DNA of 64,000 nucleotides, taken from positions 44,850,001-44,914,000 of the forward strand of contig CM075353.1 in the NCBI GenBank assembly GCA_037693485.1, given 5' to 3'. Below are positions 36,017 through 45,513 of this stretch, piece by piece (positions within the stretch are counted from its first letter, which is position 1; each line of letters opens with the position of its first letter). A program made the position numbers and the translations under genes. The notes below the pieces were generated by a model, which had not been told where the DNA came from, made no database searches, and saw nothing but the letters and a program-made list of their open reading frames with translations. Source of the DNA: Kitagawia praeruptora (lineage: Eukaryota; Streptophyta; Magnoliopsida; Apiales; Apiaceae).

Positions 36017-38153
36017 TAAGAGGATCAAGGGTACTCTCTCCAACACATGCAACAACCGCAAAGTGCGTCACAGCATCAATGCATTTTCTGAAAATATTCT
36101 GTTTACCTGACATATCGATCAAGGAAACAAGAAATACATCTTATGTTTAAGCAATTAAATGGAGGATTTTAGTATATTGTCAATATCTGTAATGTTCAGG
36201 ATACAGCTTTTGCATCCCCCAAATCAGCATAGATAAATTGAAGCCTTACAGGTTCTGAAAATAGCTCTTATAGAACTTTGATGGCACCCACATTTCCTTT
36301 AGGTATTAGTGTTACCTTGGTTCTTGTTGAGATAAATCATTCAAACCTTTTAATTTACCCACGCTTAATGATGGCATCTGTATCTTCGACCCATAAACAA
36401 ATGACTGAATTAATATATTTCATGCTTACAGGAGAGAATGTAGGAACTTGTAATTAGCAACTGCGTGGGATTATTATTTTATCAATGCAGAGAATGTGGT
36501 ATTGCTTTCGCCGCCGTATTCCAGAATTTAAAATTTGATAAGGCAAACGAAGATACTTAATAATGTATACAATTCAAAAATAATAGTACGTAATATTGAA
36601 ATGCATCAATATCATCGAGATGAAATGGATAATACATATCCAGGTCTCTGTAGTCTACATCCAAAGACTTGAAAAAGTCTACACATCCTAGTTTCGGATT
36701 AAAAAATCCATTCTGGCACTACAATAAGTAATAAAGTGATTTTTTGGTTCAAGTCATCGTTACGGACACATGGTATCCATGTAATTAAAATCAGTCTACC
36801 ATACGTAGTGATAACGTAGTGAAAACTACATTTACTATATGAGATTGATAAAAAAATCAGGAAAGAATGACAGCTGATATAGAGAGAGAACTGGGATAGT
36901 AATTCAAATTCAAAAATCTATTTGGTATATACATTAAACAAAAGGCTTGATTATTTGAATGGATTTCTTAAAGCGTAAAAAAATGCTTGATTACTGGAAC
37001 CATTAGGAAGATAATTATATCTTTCAAAAAGGATGTTCAAAATCACCATGATCAATCCAATACGGCAATACCATCTTCGTACATTTAGACAATATGGATC
37101 CATACATTCACTAATATTCCCTTTGTGTTTACGAGTCAGAGTGTGAGAAAGGGGTTTCAGACATCAGACAAACTGGTACACCAAATAAAGTTATAAAGTA
37201 AAGCATGCCATATGAAAGTCAAACAAATACACGAGCAAGATTTACCACCTTGATAGTCATCAACTGTCAAACTGTTGGCCCACAACCCAGTAAAACAAGA
37301 AATCAGAATATCATATATTTTACAAACAGAAACTTCTCATGAAAACTTGGTCTAAAGATAAAACAGACCATACCACGATAGTTACACGATATGAATCTTT
37401 CAAAAGCCATAATGCAGCATGAGAACCAATATAGCCAGCCCCTCCTGTTACTAAAACATGTGTAATTGCTTCTTCATGGTGAGAGAACTTTGGAGGGGAA
37501 CAAAGGGGACCAGAAACAAAGCAAGTCAAAAGCCATTGACGATAGCAAAAATAAATAAAATAACATTACATATATTTCAAGACAAAGATACTTAAAACAA
37601 TCATATTTTGTTTTTAAGTACAGTTCTTTGCAGAGAGACAGTACCCTAAGTACAATGTTAAGATTCATATTAATAAAGCAATGCCATATGGAGGGGACAT
37701 ATGGAAATAAATATAAAAGCAGCTGCTGGTTATATATAAGTCCCAGTCTACATTCTGCACTATAATTAAACATCACCTCTTCTATATCAGAATAACCAAC
37801 CAAATATTAACAAACAGTAAATCCGAAAAATGTTTGAACTTCCACACAAGTATTATTTAAAGCGTGTTCAACTTGCCAAAAATATGTTTCCACCACTTTG
37901 TTAAGCTAGAAACTGATACAAAAAGTATAAGTTCTTTTAAGATGAATGATCATGAGATGATATAAATAAAAGTGTAATCTCCCACTAAGTGCATATTTAC
38001 TGTAGCTACACAATATGAGAGAGCACTATAAGACTATTAACTCATAGAAAATTTAACAAATAAGGAATTCACATTGAACAATGAATGATGAGCTGCTGTT
38101 AAAAGAATCTTTCCTACAAAATTATTCTTCTTCTTCGGTTCCGCAAAGTCCAT
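36017..38153 (-). pseudogene. Captured UDP-arabinose/UDP-xylose 4-epimerase fragment (MUR4/UXE-like)
   Basis: The family interconverts UDP-xylose and UDP-arabinose in the Golgi for cell-wall synthesis. Four minus-strand pieces appear in gene order. Piece 1 (38153-38091) has MDFAEPKKKNNFVGKILL, the cytosolic N-terminus before the usual membrane anchor. Piece 2 (about 37490-37374) has THVLVTGGAGYIGSHAALW, the NAD-binding GxxGxxG motif, then YRVTIV and a GT donor. Piece 3 (about 36322-36201) has GNVGAIKVL, a stop replacing Gln, then RLQFIYADLGDAKAV. Piece 4 (about 36105-36017) has RIFSENA, a one-base deletion, then DAVTHFAVVACVGEST and a stop. The catalytic YxxxK region and C-terminal half are absent. 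Introns are retained, so it was captured as DNA. It cannot make an active enzyme. Confidence 0.87.
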
Positions 38154-38930
38154 GCCTAAAAAAAGAAATAATCAAAATCATTTCCGAAATCAATAACAAA
38201 TTTGTACACCTGACAATCCTAATAAATATAAACTCAATCATCCTGACTCATTGTTAACCAAAAAATGCATTTACCTCCTAGAGACAGAGATCGATTAGCC
38301 CTGGACTGTGTTCTTGATCTATTCAGAGTTTACATTTGTACAATATATGCTAAACAAACAAAAAAAGATGTATACACAATTACAGTCTACTTCCGATACG
38401 AAAAATTGAAATGAGAAAAACCTTAAACACCAAGCCGTAAATTGAAAAGAGCGGGCGGTCTCTTTAGTCTTTACTAGTCAAAAGAGCAGGCGGGCTTTTT
38501 GCCGCTCTCACCCAAATTTTCATCGTTTGCCTGTTAGAATAGAAGGAAAAAACAAATTAACTTTTCATTCTTTTATTTTTTTAAAAAAATTTAATTTTTT
38601 ATGTATTTAAATCTTTTTATATAATTTGAAATTAAATATTCAAATATTTTTAATGATATATGAAAATATTTTATTTTAGTGATATACTAAAATATATTTA
38701 AAAAAGTTTCATTTAAAAATTTTGTTTAATAATATTTAATGAACATAAAAATAAAATTATTCACCTGAAAATGTTTAAACATTTTTAATGAAATAATCAC
38801 TTTTACTAGAATATTCTTGATTTTTGTAAAAACTTCTTGATTATTTTTATCAAAGTAAATTAATTTTCATGTAAAAAAAGGTTAAATTTTTTATTTTAGT
38901 AGAAAATATAAAAAAAATTATTGCAAAATT
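38154..38930. other. CACTA segment upstream of the epimerase fragment
   Basis: About 780 bases. The first part may be 5' UTR or promoter of the captured gene, since it precedes its ATG on the minus strand. The part after 38530 is very AT-rich with ATTTAAAAATTTT-like runs. Nothing else recognised. Confidence 0.4.
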
Positions 38931-39101
38931 ATGGCAACATAATTTCATACCTACGGCAATATGCAAACACTTTTATTCTATGGCAACATATTTTTGCTAC
39001 CTAAGGCAACATGAAAATGATAATGTTGTAATAGCCAAAAACATGCATGGCAAAGGCAACATAGGCTCAAAATATGGTCGTAGGCCTTTTATGGTGTAAT
39101 G
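38931..39101. repeat. CACTA right subterminal repeats and terminus
   Basis: Six or so GGCAACAT-like motifs, then GTCGTAGGCCTTTTATGGTGTAATG, the inverted partner of the left end. Confidence 0.8.
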
Positions 39102-39104
39102 AAT
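39102..39104. repeat. CACTA target duplication AAT, right
   Basis: Partner of 29468-29470. Confidence 0.85.
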
Positions 39105-40747
39105 TGTGTTCGCGTTGAAGATTTGGAGATATTATTTGTATGGAGAGAAGTGTGAGATTTTCACGGATCATAAAAGCTTGAAGTATATATTCACCCAAAA
39201 GGATCTTAATATGAGGTAAAGGAGATGGTTGGATTTAATTAAGGATTATGATTGCACGATAAGTTATCACCCAGGTAAAACGAATGTAATGGCTGATGAG
39301 TTTCTTAATATGATGACTTTTCAACTAGAGTTGTTAGAGAAGATTCGGAGATGTCAAGAGGAAGTTATGAATTATGAGATGAATACATTGATTGGTGAGG
39401 AGATTTGTACCCAGAAGGACGAATAAGGTATTTTAAGATTTTCCAAGAGAATATGGATTCCTAACGTTCTAGAGTTAAAGAGTGAAATTTTAAGTGAGGC
39501 TTATAGTTCGGGACATTCAATTCACCCTGAAAGCATGAAGATGTATCGAGATTTGAAGGAGAATTTCGAGTGGTCAGATATGAAACGAGAGATTGATCAA
39601 TGGATAAGTAGGTGTTAAACCTTTTAGAGAGTCAAAGCAGAACATCAGAAGCGGAGCGGATTATTACAACCGTTGGATATCCCTGAGTGGAAGTGGGAAC
39701 ATCTAGCCATGGATTTTATAGTAAAATTAATGCCAAAGACTAGAGTTAAGCACGATGCGATTTGAGTATCATTGATCGACTAACGAAGTTCGCGCATTTT
39801 CTACCGATTCATGAAATATTCTCGTTCGATAAATTAACACAGTTGTATTTGAAGGAAATAGTGTCAAGACATGGAGTTCCTGTATCGATAGCATATGATC
39901 GAGACCCGTGATTCAATTCGAGATTTTGGAGGCAATTTCAAGAATGCCTAGGAACCCAACTTAAGATGAGTACAACTTACCATCCACAGACGGACGGACA
40001 AAGTGAAAGGACTTTTCAGACCATAGAGGATATGTTAAGAGCTTGTACATTGGATTTCAAGGGAAGCTGGGATGAACATCTGCCACTGGTTGAGTTTTCG
40101 TACAATAATAGTTATCACGCAAGTATAGGAATGCGACCTTATGAAGCTTTCTATGGAAGGAAGTGTAGATCGCTAGTGTGTTGGGAAGAATTTGGTGAAA
40201 GGAAGATTTTAGGACCAGAACTGCTTCAGCAGACGAAGGAAAAGATTGAGATTATTCAAAAGAGATTGATTACTACTCAGGATCGACAAAGGAAATATGC
40301 GGATCAAGCCAGAAAGGATATCAGTTTTGAAGTGGGAGATCAAGTATGGTTAAAGGTATCACCTTATAAAGGAGTGGCCAGACTGGGTAAGGAAAGCTGA
40401 GTCCAAAGTATGTTGGACCCTTCAAGATTTTATAGCGAGTCGGAAAAGTTGCTTACGAATTGGCATTACCATCGCATATGCACCATATTCACAATGTGTT
40501 CCACGTATCTATGCTTAAGAGGTATAATCCTGATGTGAGTCACGTAATCGAGTATGAGCCCATTGAGATTCAGCCAGATTTATCTTATGAAGAGCAACCA
40601 GTAGAAATTCAAGATAGAAGTGATAGGAAGCTCAGGAATAAGATTGTTAGATTGGTTAAAGTAATGTGGAGGAATCCTAGAGTCGAAGAGTCGACTTGGG
40701 AACTTGAGAGCGAGATGCTTGCCAAGTATCCTCATCTGTTTACTTAG
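39105..40747 (+). pseudogene. RNase H, integrase and chromodomain of gypsy-1, decayed
   Basis: Continues the RT gene after the CACTA: RNase H FTDHKSLKYIF and YHPGKTNVMADE; integrase zinc-binding part around MYRDLKENF and a GVPVSIA-like block; catalytic region with SERTFQTIEDM and the HPQTDGQ block; then GDQVWLKVSPYKG and HNVFHVSMLKRYNPD; finally a chromodomain (EIQDRSDRKLRNK, VKVMWRNPRVEESTWE, YPHLFT) and stop at 40747. The chromodomain marks a Tekay/Del chromovirus. Stops inside are mostly C-to-T or G-to-A changes: CAA to TAA after MR, TGG to TGA near 39763, CGA to TGA near 39910. There are frameshifts near 39290 and 40395. Confidence 0.88.
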
Positions 40748-40774
40748 GTGAGATTCTGGGGACAGAATCCTTTT

Positions 40775-40785
40775 AAAGGGGAAGG
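40775..40785 (+). other. PPT of gypsy-1
   Basis: AAAGGGGAAGG just before the 3' LTR start at 40787, preceded by GACAGAATCCTTTT. Confidence 0.8.
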
Positions 40786-40786
40786 C

Positions 40787-41310
40787 TATAACGACCTAGA
40801 ACTTTTCGCGATTTTATAAGTGTTTAATTAGTTGTTAAATGAAAATTATGTGAATTATATGATGGAAATATTTTTTGAAGTTAAGTTATGAGTGAAATGA
40901 TGATTATGTGCTTATATGATGATTGGTATGTGTCGTTTATGTTCGTGGAATTTTATTTGCATTTTTAGAGCATTAAAAACTATTTTTAAAGTGCATTTTT
41001 AATCTTTCGAAAATCATATAAAATCATTGGAGTCGTTTTAAATCATGAAATTTTTTGCATTATCATCTTTGAGATATCATTTAGTTTTTAAAATTAGGTT
41101 GAGTATTTAATTGTGTGTTTTGGTATTTTAAAATGATTTAAAATGCTTTATTTCTTTTAAAGATTCTTTATTTCGAAAATTCATATAAAATTCATTTTTG
41201 AGCCCAAAATTATTTTAAAAATATGGGGAGGTCTGTAATTTCATGATCTTTATTTTAAAAAAATTTTAAAAAATTTATTTATAGGCCAATATGTTGCTTC
41301 TTGGGAGCCC
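40787..41310 (+). repeat. Truncated 3' LTR of gypsy-1
   Basis: Matches the 5' LTR from 22026 to about 22500, then jumps to a 27-base piece (41284-41310) that resembles 25578-25604, so about 3 kb of LTR is deleted. It then meets an inverted LTR piece. Confidence 0.78.
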
Positions 41311-41752
41311 AAAATATTTTTAAAATAATTTTAGGCTCAAAAATCAATTTTATATGAATTTTCGAAAGAAAGAACTTTTAAATGAAATAAAGCTTTTTAA
41401 ATCATTTTAAAATACTAAAACACATAATTAAATACTCACACAAATTTTAAAACTAAGTAATATTTCAAAGATTATTATGCAAAAGATTTCATGATTTAAA
41501 ACGACTCCAATGATTTTATATGATTTTCGAAAGAGTAAAAATACACTTTTAAAAATAGTTTTAATGCTCTAAAGATATAAATAAAATTTCACGAACATGT
41601 ACGACTCATACCAATCATCAAATAATCTCATAAGCATGATTTCACACATATCTTGACTTCACAAAAATATACCCATCATACAAATCACATAATTCCTCAT
41701 TTAACGACTAATTAAAAACTTATAAAAGCGCAAAAAATTCTTGGTTTTTATA
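41311..41752 (-). repeat. Truncated 3' LTR of gypsy-2
   Basis: On the minus strand starts TATAAAAACC at 41752 and follows the gypsy LTR for about 440 bases. It is separated from its PPT by the TIR element at 41761-42375. Confidence 0.75.
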
Positions 41753-41760
41753 GCCTTCCC

Positions 41761-42375
41761 TAGGGATGGGCATTCATCCCGGACCGCCCGATCCCGATTC
41801 GATCCCCGCACCGAACGGGACGGGGATTCGGGGATTTTTTCGGGTACGGGCCGAGGAGCGGGGACAATTTTCAAAAAAAATCGGGGAGCGGGCCGGGGCC
41901 GGGTTTTTATGTCTCCCCGGCCCGATCCCCGACCCCGCCCCGATTTTCAATCCCGACTCGATTTCACCACACTTTAATATATATATATTAATAATCATAT
42001 ATTGATATAAACGAATTTCCAATACTTCATATTGGAAATAAAATGATATTTTAATTTTATATGTTTGTCTTTCTAATAGTTAAATATCTTCATTTCCATG
42101 TTATTTATAATTGTTTCTTTAAGTAATATTTTTTTATCTTAATTTAATGCATTTGAGATCACTATAGTGTTTAAATTTATTTAATATTGTTTTTTGTTTT
42201 AAATAAAATTCCCCGATTCCCCGCGGGGATCCCCGTTATCTGTTTGGGCCGGGGACGGGGAATGAAAAATAGTCCCCGACGGGGATCAGGCCGGGGACGG
42301 GGATCGAGTTTGAATTCGGGGATGGGGGCGGGGATAGCACTCCCCGGCCCCGAAGTGCCCCGACGCCCATCCCTA
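41761..42375. mobile_element. GC-rich non-autonomous TIR transposon (possibly hAT-like)
   Basis: Terminal inverted repeats TAGGGATGGGC / GCCCATCCCTA, 615 bp, with strongly GC-rich CGGGGATCCCCG-type subterminal sequence at both ends and an AT-rich centre. CTTCCC occurs on both sides (41755-41760, 42376-42381), so the duplication is about 6 bp. hAT would give 8 bp, so the class is uncertain. No transposase ORF. Confidence 0.8.
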
Positions 42376-42412
42376 CTTCCCCCTTAAAATGATTCTGTCC
42401 CCAGAATCTCAC

Positions 42413-44869
42413 CTAAGTAAACAGATGAGGATACTTGGCAAGCATCTCGCTTTTAAGTTCCCAAGTCAACTCTTCGACTCTAGGATTCCTCCACAAAACT
42501 TTAACCAATCTAACAATCTTATTCCTGAGCTTTCTTTCACTTCTATCTTGAATTTCTACCGATTGGTCTTCATAAGATAAATCTAGCTGAATTTCAGTAG
42601 GCTCATACGCGATTACGTGACTCGCATCTGGATTGTACTTGTTGAGCATAGATACGTGGAATACGTGAATATAGTGCATGTATGATGGTAATGCCAATTC
42701 TTAAGCAACTTTTCCGACTCACTTTAAAATCTCGAATGGTCCTACACTCCTACAAACCTTGGACTTAGTTTTCCTTTCTTACCAAATCTCGTAACTCCTT
42801 TCCACGGTGATACCTTTAGCAACACTTGATCTCCTATCTCAAAACTCATATCCTTCCGATTCAAATTAGCAAATTTTCTTTGTCGATCTTGAGCTGTAAT
42901 TAATCTCTTCTGAATAACTTCAACCTTCTCCTTCGTCTGCTGGAGCAGCTCTGGTCCTAAAATCTTCCATTCACCAACTTCTTCCCAATACATTGGCGAT
43001 CTACACTTCCTTCCATACAAAGCTTCATACGGGGGCATTCCAATACTCGCGTGGTAACTATTGTTGTACGAAAATTCAACCAATGGCAGATGTTCATCCC
43101 AGCTTCCTTTAAAATCCAATGCACAAGCTCTTAACATATCCTCTATGGTCTGAATAGTCCTTTCACTCTGTCCGTCCGTCTGTGGATGGTAAGCTGTACT
43201 CATCTTAAGTTGGGTTCCTAAACATTCTTGAAATTGCTTCCAAAATCTTGAATTGAATCGCGGGTCTCAATCAGACACTATCGAAACAGGAACTCCATGA
43301 CGTGACACTATCTCCTTCAAATACAAATGCACTAACTTATCCAGTGAGAATCTTTCGTTAATCGGTAGGAAATGTGCAGACTTTGTTAATCAGTCAATGA
43401 TAACCCAAATCGCGTCGTGATTCGCTTTAGTCCTTGGCAATCCTACTACGTAATCCATGGCAAGATGTTCCCACTTCCACTCAGGGATATCCAATGGTTG
43501 TAACAATCCGCTTGGTTTTTGATGTTTCGCTTTAATCCTCTGGCATGTGTAGCACTTAATTATCCATTCGGCAATTTCTCGCTTCATGCCCAGCCACCAA
43601 AAGTTTTCTTTCAAATCTCGGTACATCTTGGTACTTCCTGGGTGAATTGAATATCTCGAACTCTCATTTTTTAACTCCAAAACATTAGGAATCCATATCC
43701 TCTTACCAAATCTCAAAATACCTTAATCATCTTTCTGTGTACAGATCTCTTCTCTGGTCAGCGTATTCATCTCACAATTCATCACTTCTTCTTGACATCT
43801 CCTAATCTTCTCCAACAACTCTGGTTGAAAATTCATCGTACTAAGAAACTCATCCGCATCCGATGAATCATAAATTTCTAAATTTAACTTTCAAACTCTC
43901 GAAATAACTCCTTAGGCATAGTCAGTGTGTTCAAACTCTCTTTCCTACTCAACGCATCTGCTACAACATTCGCTTTTCCTGGATGGTAACTTATCGTGCA
44001 ATCATAATCCTTGATTAACTCCAACCATCTTCTTTGTCTCATGTTCAACTCTTTCTGGGTAAAAATATACTTCAAGCTTTTATGATCCGTGAAAATTTCA
44101 CACTTTTCTCCGTACAAGTAATGTCGCGAAATCTTTAACGCAAACACAATCGCAGCTAATTCCAAATCGTGTGTCGGGTACTTTTGCTCATGTGGCTTAA
44201 GCTGTCTCGAAGCGTACGCAATAACATTTCCGTGTTGCATCAAAACACATCCTAATCCTTTGTGTGAAGCATCACTATAGATAACAAAATCTCCTTTATC
44301 ATCTGGCAATACTAACACTGGTGTGGAAATCAATCTTTTCTTCAATTCTTGAAAACTCTCCTCACACTTGTCATTCCAAACAAATTTCTCGTTCTTCCGG
44401 GTAAACTTAGTCAATGGTGTAGCAAACTTTGAATAATATTGAACAAATCTCCGGTAGTAACCAGCCAATCCTAAGAAACTTCTCACTTCAGTAGGAGTTC
44501 TTGGTCTACTCCAACTTACCACAACTTCAATCTTAGCAGGGTCCACTCTAATTCCTTCTTTACTAATCACATTACCTAAAAATTGCACTTCTTGCAACCA
44601 AAACTGACACTTAGAAAATTTTGCGTATAATCTTTCCTTTCTCAGGGTTTCTAATGCGATTCTCAGATGCTCGGTATGTTCTTCAAGGTTTCTCGAGTAT
44701 ATAAGGATATCATCAATAAATACAATTACAAACTTATCCAAATACTTCTTGAACATAATATTCATCAAATCCATAAACACAGCTGGCGCATTCGTTAATC
44801 CGAAAGCCATCACTAGGAACTCATAATGTCCGTATCTGGTGCGAAAAGCAGTCTTCGGAATATCTTCTG
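42413..44869 (-). pseudogene. RT, RNase H, integrase and chromodomain of gypsy-2, truncated
   Basis: Reading leftward from 44869: RT core RYGHYEFLVMAFGLT and catalytic VFIDDILIYS; YAKFSKCQFW; RSFLGLAGYYRRF; RNase H SDASHKGLG, DLELAAI, TDHKSLKYI, GKANVVADALSRKES; integrase zinc-binding HPGSTKMYRDLK and CYTCQRIK; MDYVVGLPRTK; STAYHPQTDGQSERT; GDQVLLKVSPWKG; chromodomain VKVLWRNPRVEE; YPHLFT stop at 42413. The RT to RNase H part (44813-43884) is one open frame of 309 codons, much better kept than in gypsy-1. Nonsense changes CGA to TGA occur at about 43392 and 43268. Everything upstream of the RT core was separated by LTR-A at 44870. Confidence 0.92.
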
Positions 44870-45287
44870 TGTGACAGCCCCAAATCCGGGGTCAGGAATC
44901 CAGACCGTCATGGACCAATTTCAATTTATTAATATTCTACTCTTGGCAGCTGGAATATAAATGCATAATAAAACTCACACAATAGACCCCACACTTAATA
45001 ATATTAATACACTCCAGTCATATGCTCAGAGAACAACATCCATTAATGATAGCAGTTAAAGATAAACTATTATTACAATCCCAGAATACCATCTATTACA
45101 CCCATATATAAGTATATACTACCTTGAGAAAAGGTGTCGATACTTTCTCATAAGGTAGACTTCCCCTTTACCCTCTTCCGGGTTGTACTGCGACGTTTCA
45201 GCACCTGATCTAGCTGTTATATAAATAAATAGCAAGAGTGAGCTATAATAGCTCATCAAGATAAATTTTGTAAACTAGCATCAAAGG

Positions 45288-45321
<34 letters not shown>

Positions 45322-45513
45322 CTGAAAATTCACTATAATAATTCAAGAGAAAAATTTATCCTTAATTACTCCACATAACCTTTCATTTTCGTTTATAAGA
45401 AAAAGACATATAGAATAATATAATATCAGTTTCTCTTCTAAACAAAATAATAATCTATACTTCATCTCAGTATAATATCCCGGATAATATAACATTTGAG
45501 TAAAATCTTTCAA
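44870..45513 (-). repeat. LTR-A: terminal part of an LTR inserted in gypsy-2 RT
   Basis: Plus strand begins TGTGACAGCCCCAAATCCGG, the inverted form of a Tekay-type LTR end, right where RT codons for ...EDIPK should continue. The text at 45415-45500 resembles the solo LTR at 30920-31020. It is cut at 45513 by LTR-B, so the remainder should lie beyond the right edge. The expected duplication is TTCTG (44865-44869). No PBS or PPT can be seen, so it could be a solo LTR or a full element. Confidence 0.78.
45290..45316. repeat. (TA)n microsatellite
   Basis: About 13 AT repeats within LTR-A. Confidence 0.95.

Larger units (their letters stand above)
29471..39101 (+). mobile_element. CACTA element with captured epimerase exons and a nested solo LTR
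   Basis: The termini are CACTACACCATAAAAGGCC and, inverted, CATTACACCATAAAAGGCC. That is a near-perfect terminal inverted repeat with one mismatch in the terminal CACTA, with a 3-bp AAT duplication as expected for CACTA. Subterminal GGCAACAT / ATGTTGCC motifs recur on both sides (29520-29840 and 38930-39060). Without the nested solo LTR it is about 4.6 kb. No TNP2-like transposase is visible, so it is non-autonomous. It carries minus-strand pieces of a MUR4/UXE-type gene (36017-38153). Confidence 0.88.
40787..41752. repeat. Inverted repeat formed by two facing LTR remnants
   Basis: 40787-41230 (plus) and 41311-41752 (minus) are the same first ~440 bases of the LTR in opposite orientation, roughly 85 percent alike by eye, with about 80 bases between. 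The homology continues outward into the pol ends of gypsy-1 and gypsy-2, so the full inverted repeat has kilobase arms. Confidence 0.8.

Noticed and set aside
36017..38153. Functional host epimerase gene
   Set aside because: Only the first half is present, with two stops and a frameshift, and it lies within CACTA ends.
41741..42387. Gly/Pro/Arg-rich ORFs on both strands
   Set aside because: They arise from the GC-rich subterminal zones of the TIR transposon.
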